Positions 1 to 8,265 of a DNA stretch of 60,531 bases are shown here, one piece after another. The first letter of the stretch is position 1. The number at the start of each line of letters is the position of its first letter. This DNA comes from a virus: the IMG/VR virus record IMGVR_UViG_3300046004_001101, positions 1 through 60,531 of that record; one strand, 5' to 3'. The position numbers and the translations under genes are program-made. The notes under the pieces are model-generated. The model worked only from the letters and a program-made list of their open reading frames with translations, had not been told where the DNA came from and ran no database searches.

Positions 1-921
1 GATAAAATTGATACGTTAAAAAATTATAGTATTCCTGCTTTAAACACATCATTAGCGATTACTTCAATTTATAGCGTAACTCAAGCAGCGCAATCAGCTT
101 TAGACGCATTGAAACAAATTGGCGCACAAAAAGATGCTGAATTAGCTAGACAGGCTGAATTAGCTAGACAGGCTGCTGAGGAAGCAAATCAACCTAAAGT
201 CCCTGAACTACCTAAAATTCCTGAAATACCTTCAATCCCAACCACACCTACCGTTCCTACAACACCTAGCACCCCAGTTGTCCCTACCGTTCCTACAACA
301 CCTACAGTTCCATCAATACCTACTAAATCACCAATACAAGAGTTTCTCACACCTTATTTAGATGCTATTAAAATACCTACTGCTGATGATATTAGAGCAA
401 TAACTACAGTAGCTGACGCTGAACGATATGGGATACCAATTGCTAAAAACATCACTGATTTTTACAGCTTAATAACAGGTGGTTCAGATAGGGTTTTCTA
501 CAAAAACGATGTGTTCACCAATGCAGGTGTGATGTCAGGTGCGACAATGACTGAACTTAACGGTGTATCTATACCTCGCGGTTATCGAAATTTAGATATT
601 CGTCCATTTGCAAACGGAGGTGCATTCACTAACGGTATTGTGTCTGAACCAACTATGTTTAATATGGGTGTAATGGGTGAAGCAGGTAGTGAAGCAATTA
701 TGCCGTTAGCTAATGTTGGTGGTAAATTAGGTGTTATAGCTGCTAATGATTCAGGTAACAATGAAGAAGAATTAGCAGAATTGAAAAAACAAAATCAGAT
801 TTTAATGGCACAAAATCAAATCTTACAAGCGGCATTCCAAGAAATGATTAGACAAAATGAAGTTGCAAACGATAAATTAGATTCAATTGATTCAACCACA
901 AGGAAACAAGTAAATGGCTAA
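1..921 (+). CDS. Tail tape-measure protein, C-terminal part
   Basis: The frame is open from base 1, so only the last 306 residues are visible; the start lies outside the window. A Pro/Thr/Val-rich linker (codons about 70-110) is followed by the signature seen near the C terminus of lambda-type tape-measure proteins: GGAFTNGIVSEPTMF, then GVMGEAGSEAIMPL. The end is a predicted coiled coil (EEELAELKKQNQILMAQNQ). Tape-measure proteins set tail length and fill the tail lumen. The next gene starts inside its last codons, which fits a co-translated tail operon. Confidence 0.85.
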   Translation, partial: DKIDTLKNYSIPALNTSLAITSIYSVTQAAQSALDALKQIGAQKDAELARQAELARQAAEEANQPKVPELPKIPEIPSIPTTPTVPTTPSTPVVPTVPTTPTVPSIPTKSPIQEFLTPYLDAIKIPTADDIRAITTVADAERYGIPIAKNITDFYSLITGGSDRVFYKNDVFTNAGVMSGATMTELNGVSIPRGYRNLDIRPFANGGAFTNGIVSEPTMFNMGVMGEAGSEAIMPLANVGGKLGVIAANDSGNNEEELAELKKQNQILMAQNQILQAAFQEMIRQNEVANDKLDSIDSTTRKQVNG

Positions 922-2731
922 AATTCAAGGTTCTTGGATTTGTACCATCAATGTTTTAGATTCGGCTGGGTTACCAGCCGTTCTCTACTTCTCTGATGAT
1001 GGGTACAAAGATACAAAAGGGATTTATTATCAACCACGCATGAAACAACCTGCTAGGATTACGATAGCAGTAAATGACGGTGGGTTATTACCTAATGTGT
1101 CAGGACAATCATCTATCGGTGAAATTGAACTTGATAATACAGACGGTAGATTGAACTACTTAGCAGATTATTATTTAGATGGTCGTGATTGTACTCTACA
1201 GTTAGTTAGTATAGATGGTACAGTTACAACGTGGTTTAAAGGCATTGTGACGCGAATTAACCAACGTGGCACAAGTATATATCTCACACTAAAAACGTTC
1301 TCAGAATCGTTAGATTTACCATTAAATCAGGCACGATATAATGGGTCAGGTGGTGTGGAAGGATTACCGACTGATGTGATGGGTAATGTTAAACCACGAA
1401 TATACGGTAATGTGTTAAATGCGTCACCTGTATTGTGTTATGCGTCATTAGGCATTTATCAAGTAAGTGATTTAGCTACTTGCTCTGTGTCAACTGTATA
1501 TCATAAAGGGTTAGCCTTAACATTAGGAGTAACTAGACCTAGTTTAGCCGCATTATTAGCAAACACACCTACAGCAGATACTTATGATAGATTTCAAGGT
1601 TACTTTCGATTGGGTACGATGGATGTACAAGAAATAACAGTGGATGCGTCTGATGACGTGAATAAAGCAGGTGATGTGTTTGATAAGATATGTCAATCAA
1701 TTTCGTTTTCATCTGGTATGCGAACCATTGCTGAAATACCAGCTTTATTAGACGCTCCTACGAATAAATATCAAGTAAGCGGGTCTACATCTACTGTGAT
1801 ACAAAATGTTTATAACAGCGGTGTATTGTTTGATTCTGGTACGATTGCGGCTGACTTATCGACCTTTAATTCAACCACTCCGTTAGCAGGCACTTGTGTT
1901 TCGTATCAAAACCTAGTTAAAATCACTCCTCGTAATAGCACTGAATACCCATTTGAACCAATACCGATTGTTGCTATCACTTGTGATTATATTGATTCCG
2001 CAGTTGACTATACATCAAGTAAAACAATCACAGTTAATTCAACCGCTATCACAAACCTTAATGCAGTAAGTACAGGTGGATTAGGATTATACATCAATCA
2101 AGAAACCACATTTAGAAGCGCGTTAGATTCTGTGGTTAAATCGGTTGGTGGGTATTGGTGGTTTGGTGATTCGATTGATAACAGTGCATTTATTATGAAT
2201 GCTGATATTTATTCTGAACCTGATGACATAGCTGATTTCACTGTTCAACCATATCAAATTCAATCTGCTGAACGTACTGCTACAGGTGTGGCTGAAAACG
2301 GCATTCCATTTTATTCTATTGTGGGTAAATACGGTAAGATTGAAACAGTCCAAAAAGATGTATTAGGTGCGACTACTCAAGCAAGACGTTCACGAGTAGC
2401 GCAACATTATTTAGTGTACGAATCATTTGATGGTGTGGTTAAACAAAAACACCCACAAGCACAACGATTAGAAATCGAAACCTTATTAAGTACATCGAGT
2501 GATACAACTGCTGTTACCGATAGATTGCTAAACTACTTTAAGAAACGTTGTGATATTGTGTCTGTGAACGCCTATTTTAGTAATTTACCTGAAATAAAAA
2601 TAGGTCAAACAGTTCTTGTAAAATACGATAAGCTGTGGTATAATGATGGGGTTAAATTTAGACTCATTGGTTATGAAATGGATATTAAACGTAAATCAGT
2701 TACGATGAAGTTAATGGGGTACAAAGTATGA
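914..2731 (+). CDS. Tail tip / baseplate-like structural protein
   Basis: 605 residues, starting eight bases before the tape-measure stop with AAGGAAA upstream. Position directly after the tape measure suggests a distal-tail or hub protein of a siphovirus. The first 140 residues alternate short beta strands (SGQSSIGEIELDNTDGRLN, then FKGIVTRINQRG), as in tail-tip proteins that read 'field tilt' style domains; no catalytic motif is visible. The role is inferred from order and composition; the exact tail family is not recognised. It overlaps the following gene by ATGA. Confidence 0.7.
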   Translation: MAKIQGSWICTINVLDSAGLPAVLYFSDDGYKDTKGIYYQPRMKQPARITIAVNDGGLLPNVSGQSSIGEIELDNTDGRLNYLADYYLDGRDCTLQLVSIDGTVTTWFKGIVTRINQRGTSIYLTLKTFSESLDLPLNQARYNGSGGVEGLPTDVMGNVKPRIYGNVLNASPVLCYASLGIYQVSDLATCSVSTVYHKGLALTLGVTRPSLAALLANTPTADTYDRFQGYFRLGTMDVQEITVDASDDVNKAGDVFDKICQSISFSSGMRTIAEIPALLDAPTNKYQVSGSTSTVIQNVYNSGVLFDSGTIAADLSTFNSTTPLAGTCVSYQNLVKITPRNSTEYPFEPIPIVAITCDYIDSAVDYTSSKTITVNSTAITNLNAVSTGGLGLYINQETTFRSALDSVVKSVGGYWWFGDSIDNSAFIMNADIYSEPDDIADFTVQPYQIQSAERTATGVAENGIPFYSIVGKYGKIETVQKDVLGATTQARRSRVAQHYLVYESFDGVVKQKHPQAQRLEIETLLSTSSDTTAVTDRLLNYFKKRCDIVSVNAYFSNLPEIKIGQTVLVKYDKLWYNDGVKFRLIGYEMDIKRKSVTMKLMGYKV

Positions 2732-3927
2732 GTAATGTTGCTATTGCTTATCCTAATCGCTTGCTCGAATTAAAGAAACTTCACCAAGTAACTTGGACGG
2801 ATAATTCTAACCTACCTTTAAGTAACATTACAACCAATATCTTAGCTGAAACTGCTCGTACTTCTGATTTTGGCAGCTTATCCGCTAAGAAAGTATCTTT
2901 CGGTGTTTCACTTGCTAACTTACCATATCGTACTTTCGGTGCAGTTGGTTTAATTAACCACAATTTATCAACCTCTGCAAAAGTTAAGTTTTCAGTTTTC
3001 AACGAACCTCCTATTGAATATAGTAACACACCAGCAGAAATCAATGGTACTAACACCGTTACGCTAACATTAAAATCATCTGTACCGACTATTGCAACAG
3101 GAACAAAATTAAAGTTTTATGCGTGCAGTTCCGACAAAAATGATTATATATCAGGTTCATATTTTTATGCAACTGTGGTGTCACATTCAGGTACAAGTTT
3201 AACAGTTAGTCGTACTGGTAATTATGTTAATAACGGTATTTTAACGACGTACAACGTCTGGTATGTAGGATACGGTCAACAATCGGGTAAAACTGAATCG
3301 TTTGTGTTGAATGCACCACAGTGGTTTAATGTGTGGAAACGAATTAAGCCAAGCGATTCGCCACAATTAACATGGCGGTCAACCAACTTGTGGCGTGGAA
3401 CTATCGAAGAAGAACAACGATTGTCATTCACAAAGATTCATATTTCATTTTTGAAAGATGAATTCACGGGCTACCAGCCCGTAGGAACACATTTGCATAT
3501 TGATTTAGATGATTCAAATGAAGCATCAAATCCTGATTTATTTATTGAATTAGGACGTTTGTTTATCGGTCAATATACACAACCTACAATCAATCCTGAA
3601 TACGGTGCAATTACACATGGATTTCAAGATAATTCTGAAATCAGCATTTCTAATTCAGGTACAGAGTTCTTCTATGAGAAACAAAAAGCGCGTACTGTGG
3701 ATGTACAGTGGAATTATCTAACAGAAGATGAAGCGTTCGGTGGCATTTATGAAGCTAGTCGTTCACAAGGTATCACAAGAGAAGTGCTTTATGCTTACGA
3801 TGTAGATGATACAGGTGCATATCAATATGCTAGAAGTTTCATAGGTCGTTTTACACAATTAAACCCGATAACTCAACCGAATGTTGGTTTATACGGTTCT
3901 TCAATTAACATTAAGGAGTTATTATGA
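2728..3927 (+). CDS. Tail tip-associated structural protein
   Basis: 399 residues, beginning in an ATGA overlap with the preceding tail gene and ending in an overlap with the fibre gene, so it belongs to the same translational unit. Composition is beta-rich with many Thr, Ser and Asn and no signal peptide or membrane segment, as expected of a structural component between the tail hub and the fibre. No catalytic motif is recognised. Function is inferred from position only; it could equally be a fibre-attachment protein. Confidence 0.6.
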   Translation: MSNVAIAYPNRLLELKKLHQVTWTDNSNLPLSNITTNILAETARTSDFGSLSAKKVSFGVSLANLPYRTFGAVGLINHNLSTSAKVKFSVFNEPPIEYSNTPAEINGTNTVTLTLKSSVPTIATGTKLKFYACSSDKNDYISGSYFYATVVSHSGTSLTVSRTGNYVNNGILTTYNVWYVGYGQQSGKTESFVLNAPQWFNVWKRIKPSDSPQLTWRSTNLWRGTIEEEQRLSFTKIHISFLKDEFTGYQPVGTHLHIDLDDSNEASNPDLFIELGRLFIGQYTQPTINPEYGAITHGFQDNSEISISNSGTEFFYEKQKARTVDVQWNYLTEDEAFGGIYEASRSQGITREVLYAYDVDDTGAYQYARSFIGRFTQLNPITQPNVGLYGSSINIKELL

Positions 3928-5474
3928 CAGTTACGGTAACTATTCCGCCAGTCATGTCTTATGACGGAACATCACACATTTATTCAGATGATTCTGACCC
4001 TTCAACAGGATTAGACGGTGGAGGTCATGTTGAGAGATTTGTTCCTGCTATAAAAGATGTCGTAAGTGTTGCAGAATATGTGACAAATGCCGCAATTAGC
4101 GTTTTAGGTGGGGCGACAACAAATAGCACCAGCACAACATCACTTGCGATTAGTACAGGCTCAAAATCAGTAACACTTGTCGAAAGCGGCAAAGCGTACA
4201 CGGTTGGGCAGTGGGTTATTATTGCATCAACAGCTAACCCTGCGAACAATATGAAGGGTCAAGTAACGGCATTTAGTGGAACATCGCTTGTTGTAAATGT
4301 TACTAGCGTGAGTGGTAGCGGTACGATTTCAGCATGGTCGATTAGTGTTACAGGTGGTGCTGACATCACATCAACAACATCAGTTTTGAAAGGTGATAAC
4401 TCTGGTAATGCCGTTGCCGCAACTGCTGGTACTGATTATGCTGGGATTGGAACACCGAACGTGTTTACACTTGACCAAACAATAAACGGTGTTCGTGTTG
4501 GCAGTGGTCCAGGTTCGCCCATTGCGAAAAACGCAGTCTTAGGTGCTGGGGGGGCGGCGCAAGCCAACGTCAACGGCGTGGAATCTGTCGTAATCGGCAA
4601 TGCCGCTTTTGGCTATTCAAAAGATTTTGTGCGCTCAGTCGCCATCGGGTTTGGTTCTGGATTGTGGTTAGGTAGCGATTACCACCCAACAACAGCAGGT
4701 TCGTTTGTTGTGGGGGGTCGATACATTATCAAATCAGTAGGGACAACAGACTTCACATTGATTGGTGCAGCATCAAATACGGTCGGTATAAGTTTTGTGG
4801 CAACGGGCGTTGGGTCAGGAACAGGCACAGCGAATGCAGTATGTGAAAGAGTGACGCTAGTCGGTGAAAACACTATGTGGAATTTTAACACCATCCCGTA
4901 CAAAAATTCATCTGCTTTCGGAGCTGGAGCTGTTTTTACTGGAAATAATCAGGTTAAATTGGGGGATAGTGCTACGCAGGTTTATTGCTATGGCGCATCA
5001 ATAAACTTTTTGTCAGACATCCGAGATAAAGCGGATGTTCGAGATACAATTTTAGGTTTAGATTTTATCAATGCTTTGCGACCTGTCGATTACAGATGGG
5101 ATATGCGTGAGGATTACAAATCTACATTACCAGCATTACTTGATATTCCAGCAGAAGCTACTGGTGAGGAAGCTGTGGAAATTGAAGCGCAAAATAAATT
5201 GCGAGTCGAATCTTGGGTTAATGAGAACAACATGGGAAGCTTGCAGCATAACGGTTCTAAAAAGAGGTTACGTTATCATCATGGTTTAATTGCTCAAGAA
5301 GTCAAAGCCTTGATTGATTCCACTGGTGTTGATTTCGGTGGCTTTCAAGACCACAAAATTAAAGGGGGTGAAGACGTTTTGTCAATTGGTTATGACGAAT
5401 TGATTGCACCGTTAATTAAAGCAGTGCAAGAAATTTCGGCTGATTTTGAAGCGTATAAATTGGCACATCCGTAA
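3924..5474 (+). CDS. Tail fibre with C-terminal S74 autoproteolytic chaperone domain
   Basis: 516 residues. The N-terminal part is Gly/Ser/Thr-rich beta structure, including GTGIGSGTGTA-like turns common in phage fibres (FVATGVGSGTGTA near residue 295). From about residue 360 the protein has a Peptidase_S74 (intramolecular chaperone) domain: FLSDIRDKADVRD places Ser364 and Lys369 five residues apart, the spacing of the catalytic dyad in endosialidase-type domains, followed by LRPVDYRWD, HHGLIAQEV and SIGYDELIAPLIKAVQE. Such domains trimerise the fibre and then cleave themselves off. Last gene of the tail operon, ending before a bidirectional terminator. Confidence 0.85.
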   Translation: MTVTVTIPPVMSYDGTSHIYSDDSDPSTGLDGGGHVERFVPAIKDVVSVAEYVTNAAISVLGGATTNSTSTTSLAISTGSKSVTLVESGKAYTVGQWVIIASTANPANNMKGQVTAFSGTSLVVNVTSVSGSGTISAWSISVTGGADITSTTSVLKGDNSGNAVAATAGTDYAGIGTPNVFTLDQTINGVRVGSGPGSPIAKNAVLGAGGAAQANVNGVESVVIGNAAFGYSKDFVRSVAIGFGSGLWLGSDYHPTTAGSFVVGGRYIIKSVGTTDFTLIGAASNTVGISFVATGVGSGTGTANAVCERVTLVGENTMWNFNTIPYKNSSAFGAGAVFTGNNQVKLGDSATQVYCYGASINFLSDIRDKADVRDTILGLDFINALRPVDYRWDMREDYKSTLPALLDIPAEATGEEAVEIEAQNKLRVESWVNENNMGSLQHNGSKKRLRYHHGLIAQEVKALIDSTGVDFGGFQDHKIKGGEDVLSIGYDELIAPLIKAVQEISADFEAYKLAHP

Positions 5475-5510
5475 TGAATAATATAACACTCTCGTACTGA
5501 ACCTGACAAT

Positions 5511-5541
5511 GAAAAAGGGAGCTTTTAAAGCTCCCTTTTTC
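5511..5541. terminator. Bidirectional Rho-independent terminator between convergent operons
   Basis: A perfect inverted repeat: GAAAAAGGGAGC, a short TTTTAAA centre, GCTCCCTTTTTC. It gives a GC stem followed by a T tract in both directions. It lies between the rightward fibre gene and the leftward endolysin gene. Confidence 0.93.
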
Positions 5542-6015
5542 TTATACTTTATTTGTTTTCATTATCTCAGCTAATTCCTTAGCTCGATAACCCACTTGTT
5601 TGTACCATCTACTCCGTAACATCTCATTAGATGCCATTGTCGTTTTGCCCTGTGACACATATTTAAGTGTCTTATCAAAGTTTTCTAACCCACCTAAACC
5701 TAAATTGTATCCCATATCGAGTAATACTAATGCGCGAGCATTAGATAAACCATTAAACCACTCATATTTCGCTTCTAAGCCTTCTTTTACGTTTAGACAT
5801 ACTTGCGAGGCTAGTTGTCTTGCACGAATCTCAGAGATGCCTTTACGTTTAAAATTTAATATCGTTTTCTTGTCTAAGTGAAGCTGATTATAAGTTAAGT
5901 TATAACCATAACCAATCGCTAAAGTACCATGTGAATCTTTATGTGCTTTTGGTGAAAAACCTTCATGTGTCATTGCACCATTTAAACACATTGCTAAAAC
6001 TGCTGATGTTATCAT
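5542..6015 (-). CDS. Endolysin, T4-lysozyme-like muramidase (GH24), copy 1
   Basis: 157 residues, the usual size for a T4-type phage lysozyme. The active-site region reads THEGFSPKAHKD then GTLAIGYGYNL. Glu18 and Asp27 have the same nine-residue spacing as T4 lysozyme E11/D20, but the residue aligned with catalytic Thr26 is Ala33. Downstream, DMGYNLGLGGLENFDKTL and RSRWYKQVGYRAKELAEIM match the second endolysin of this phage. No signal peptide is clear. It is the last gene of the leftward arm; its Shine-Dalgarno TAGGAGAA overlaps the stop of an upstream 42-residue membrane peptide, which suggests a lysis cassette. The Ala substitution could lower activity or reflect a different mechanism. Confidence 0.85.
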   Translation of the reverse strand: MITSAVLAMCLNGAMTHEGFSPKAHKDSHGTLAIGYGYNLTYNQLHLDKKTILNFKRKGISEIRARQLASQVCLNVKEGLEAKYEWFNGLSNARALVLLDMGYNLGLGGLENFDKTLKYVSQGKTTMASNEMLRSRWYKQVGYRAKELAEIMKTNKV

Positions 6016-6027
6016 TATTTAGTTCTC

Positions 6028-6156
6028 CTAAATGAACATTACTAAGACTAATGTGACCCATGACCAACCACTAATGTGGTCAAATAATTTAACGAAGTAC
6101 GAATCTTCTTTTTCATGTTCACACGCGCCTTGTACGAAGTAATTTGGATATGTCAT
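6028..6156 (-). CDS. Small protein with C-terminal membrane segment, possible lysis accessory
   Basis: 42 residues starting MTYPNYFVQGACEHEKED and ending in a hydrophobic stretch (WSWVTLVLVMFI). An AGAGAA site precedes the start, and the stop codon overlaps the ribosome site of the downstream endolysin, so the two are translationally linked. A single C-terminal transmembrane segment next to a lysozyme is compatible with a holin, antiholin or spanin-like role, but the sequence itself is not recognised. Confidence 0.5.
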   Translation of the reverse strand: MTYPNYFVQGACEHEKEDSYFVKLFDHISGWSWVTLVLVMFI

Positions 6157-6200
6157 AATTTTCTCTATTGTTTAGAAGTTGTTAGTGTAACAGACTTTTC

Positions 6201-6575
6201 TTAAAATAAACTTAATTGTTGTTTTTCATTAGTTTCTAATAAGTAAATTGGAATCCTCTTTTTCTTTGCAATATCAATCATGTGCTTCGTACCTTTACTC
6301 TCACCATCCCAAATACACACTAATTGTTCCGCATAGTCAGCCATTTCTTGATTACGAATGTAACCAGCGGATTTACCGTATTCATTCCAATTAGCAGGAA
6401 ATCGTTTAATCGGAATATCCCATCTATTACCCCACCATTCTCCATGATAATCCACTCCTTTTGCTGTACCTGACACGACTTCTGTGATTTCAACACCTAA
6501 TAATCTAAGTTCTGAAAGATACTCAATTGTTGTTTCAAAATCAATAGTTCGTGAACCTGCTATAATTGTTTTCAT
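6201..6575 (-). CDS. DUF2493 / SLOG-like Rossmann-fold protein
   Basis: 124 residues: MKTIIAGSRTIDF, then VVSGTAKGVDYHGEWWG, then GYIRNQEMADYAEQLVCIWDGESKGTKHMI split across the middle. This is the pattern of DUF2493 proteins of the DprA/LOG-like (SLOG) fold, with the SGTAKGVD nucleotide-binding loop and the RNxxM...DG.SKGT block. Such proteins are common in phages; the ligand is unknown. Start is preceded by TAGGAGAA. A stem-loop lies just upstream of that site. Confidence 0.8.
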   Translation of the reverse strand: MKTIIAGSRTIDFETTIEYLSELRLLGVEITEVVSGTAKGVDYHGEWWGNRWDIPIKRFPANWNEYGKSAGYIRNQEMADYAEQLVCIWDGESKGTKHMIDIAKKKRIPIYLLETNEKQQLSLF

Positions 6576-6596
6576 TTTATTCTCCTAATAATTGAA

Positions 6597-6621
6597 ACCG
6601 CTACCCGAAATAGATAGCGGT
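6597..6621 (-). terminator. Intergenic stem-loop (weak terminator or 5' mRNA hairpin)
   Basis: Inverted repeat ACCGCTA / TAGCGGT with an 11-base loop, between a 54-residue gene and the DUF2493 gene. On the transcribed strand it sits directly before the TAGGAGAA ribosome site and lacks a long U tract, so it may act as a 5' stabiliser instead of a terminator. Confidence 0.5.
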
Positions 6622-6636
6622 AGGTTGACACAATGT

Positions 6637-6801
6637 TTAATCGCAGTTAGCGTTGATTACAATAAACACATTGCCTTCATAATCATCAGTTGAAATAGAC
6701 GTTATGTCTAAGTAACGTTCATCAAACCTTTCTGCTAAAACGCACATCTGCGTATCTTCATCAAACTGTGATAAAAATTCAATCATTTCTTTTACTTTCA
6801 T
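6637..6801 (-). CDS. Small phage protein of the MKVKE type
   Basis: 54 residues: MKVKEMIEFLSQFDEDTQM, then CVLAERFDERYLDITSIST, ending FIVINANCD. A clear AGGAG lies upstream of the start. Short proteins starting MKVKELIE...DED are frequent in phages but have no assigned function. A second, diverged copy of the same design lies at 30044-30214 in this window. Follows the AntA/AntB gene in the same leftward unit. Confidence 0.65.
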   Translation of the reverse strand: MKVKEMIEFLSQFDEDTQMCVLAERFDERYLDITSISTDDYEGNVFIVINANCD

Positions 6802-6814
6802 TGCAAACTCCTAA

Positions 6815-7531
6815 TTAAGAATGTAAACGTAATAAATCTTTTTGAAAACGCGAACTAAACTTTTTATCGAATAATCGCTGCAATCTTGTTTTGCGAGTAT
6901 CTCTATCATAATCGCCTTCTTCCAACATCAATGTGTTAGCGTTCTGTAAAAAAGCAACTGCTTCTAATTCTAAAGGACTTAGATAATCACGAATAGATGA
7001 TTCATGTAAAGGAATACTGTTTCGATGTTTATATCCTTGTGCTGTTAATCCTAACACAATTTCATTAAGTATATCAAACTCTCTAGCATGGTCATACATA
7101 CTGATTTCTTTTTCATTCTCGATAGCACAATCATCAAAAGCGTCTAACATTGGATATGCTTCTTCTCTTGCAATCTGACGATGAATATATTTCTGGTTAG
7201 CTTGATTCTGACTTTCTCTCAACTTATCTTCGCACTTAATAAAGTAATCTCGATATTCATGAGCTTTCTTAGTTTTAGCCATCATAGCTAAATGTTTAGC
7301 AAAGTTTAAACTTATAGCAAATTCGTTGGTTTCATTGCCGTTCGTCACAATGACGAACCCTAACCAATCTCTATTTTCTAAGAAAAATTCATTATTAACA
7401 ATGTTCTTTTCAGACCATCTTTTCCAATTAGATTTATCTAAATCTAAACCCTCATATAACTCTTTAGCTGATACACTTTGTACATAAGAATCACTTAAAC
7501 GATTCATAGTAACTGAAATTAACTCTTTCAT
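6815..7531 (-). CDS. AntA/AntB-type phage antirepressor
   Basis: 238 residues. Residues about 20-105 form an AntA/AntB domain: VSAKELYEGLDLDKSNWKRW, NNEFFLENRDWLGF, then EFAISLNFAKHLAMMAKT and KAHEYRDYFIKCEDKL. Proteins with this domain counteract repressors in P1-like and lambdoid phages. The C-terminal 120 residues carry a different domain (LNEIVLGLTAQGYKHRN..., IRDYLSPLELEAVAFLQ) typical of antirepressor C-terminal partners. It has its own promoter (7660-7688) and a long structured leader. A second AntA/AntB protein is encoded rightward at 50635. Confidence 0.85.
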   Translation of the reverse strand: MKELISVTMNRLSDSYVQSVSAKELYEGLDLDKSNWKRWSEKNIVNNEFFLENRDWLGFVIVTNGNETNEFAISLNFAKHLAMMAKTKKAHEYRDYFIKCEDKLRESQNQANQKYIHRQIAREEAYPMLDAFDDCAIENEKEISMYDHAREFDILNEIVLGLTAQGYKHRNSIPLHESSIRDYLSPLELEAVAFLQNANTLMLEEGDYDRDTRKTRLQRLFDKKFSSRFQKDLLRLHS

Positions 7532-7556
7532 AATTTTAAAACTCCGAAAAATAAGA

Positions 7557-7633
7557 AACCCTTACAAAATAAACACTATATCGCCAAATATAAAAACCTA
7601 TTTTAAAAGGTTTAGTGTTCAATTGTAAGGGTT
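7557..7633 (-). promoter_or_regulatory. Three-tier stem-loop leader of the AntA/AntB gene
   Basis: Outer arms AACCCTTACAA / TTGTAAGGGTT enclose nested arms AACACTA / TAGTGTT and an inner AAACCT / AGGTTT hairpin. The structure lies wholly in the 5' leader between the promoter and the CGGAG ribosome site of the antirepressor gene. It may be an attenuator or a target for an antisense RNA; there is no strong U tract directly after it. Confidence 0.6.
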
Positions 7634-7659
7634 ATAGATTTTTATACTTGGCAATATAA

Positions 7660-7688
7660 ATACTACCATAGCATAAATATGATGTCAA
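7660..7688 (-). promoter_or_regulatory. Sigma70-type promoter for the AntA/AntB gene
   Basis: On the minus strand TTGACA, 17-bp spacer ending ATGG, TAGTAT. The -35 is perfect and the -10 has a TGG extension. It lies just downstream of the HNH gene and reads into the structured leader of the antirepressor. Confidence 0.75.
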
Positions 7689-7695
7689 GTTTTAT

Positions 7696-8265
7696 TTAAC
7701 CTCCATAAGGACTTACATATTCGCCATGATTGTGGAAATCACCGTACATCTCAATTCGTTTCAATCTAATAGCTTCTTCAGCATCTTCTATTCTACCGAA
7801 TCTACCGACCTTGATATTTCGCTTCCCGTCCCATATTTGAGCTAACCATTTAGAACATTCTTTATCCCAACAAACACCTTTTATTCCAGATGTATTATCT
7901 TTACGCATCAATCTGTTTCTAGCATTTTCACTGTCTGTAGCTTCGCGTAAATTACACCATCTATTATCATGTCTAACATTGTTAATATGGTCGATTTCGC
8001 TTTTAGGTTCTTGACCAGTTACTAACTTCCATATCAACCTATGGATACTAAACGTCATATCATTTACTTTCACTGTTAGATAACCTGTTTTATTTATCTT
8101 ACCTGCCGCAGTTCCTGCGAATCTCTTGTTAGAGCCTATATAATTGTTGTTCGATTGATAATGGTAACGAGGGCGATGTTTCCAAATAAAACTCCCTGTT
8201 TCTGGATTATAATCGAAACACTCGTTTAAGTATTCTTGTGGCGGAAGTTCATTATATTTTTTCAT
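7696..8265 (-). CDS. HNH homing endonuclease with AP2-like DNA-binding domain
   Basis: 189 residues. The HNH core reads SIHRLIWKLVTGQ, EIDHINNVRHDNRWCNLREAT and SENARNRL, with the metal-binding His-Asn-His pattern. The C terminus (NTSGIKGVCWDKECSKWLAQI, then KVGRFGRIEDAEEAI) is an AP2-like fold used for DNA recognition in free-standing homing endonucleases. It overlaps the 3' end of the DNA polymerase gene by 14 bases, so it is co-transcribed with it. Its likely role is its own spread between phage genomes. No flanking intron is apparent. Confidence 0.9.
   Translation of the reverse strand: MKKYNELPPQEYLNECFDYNPETGSFIWKHRPRYHYQSNNNYIGSNKRFAGTAAGKINKTGYLTVKVNDMTFSIHRLIWKLVTGQEPKSEIDHINNVRHDNRWCNLREATDSENARNRLMRKDNTSGIKGVCWDKECSKWLAQIWDGKRNIKVGRFGRIEDAEEAIRLKRIEMYGDFHNHGEYVSPYGG

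Noticed and set aside
181-330. Pro/Thr repeat as a separate repeat element
   Set aside because: It is a low-complexity linker of the tape-measure protein.
5071-5289. Frame inside the S74 domain of the tail fibre
   Set aside because: Shadow frame; the S74 motif is in the main frame.
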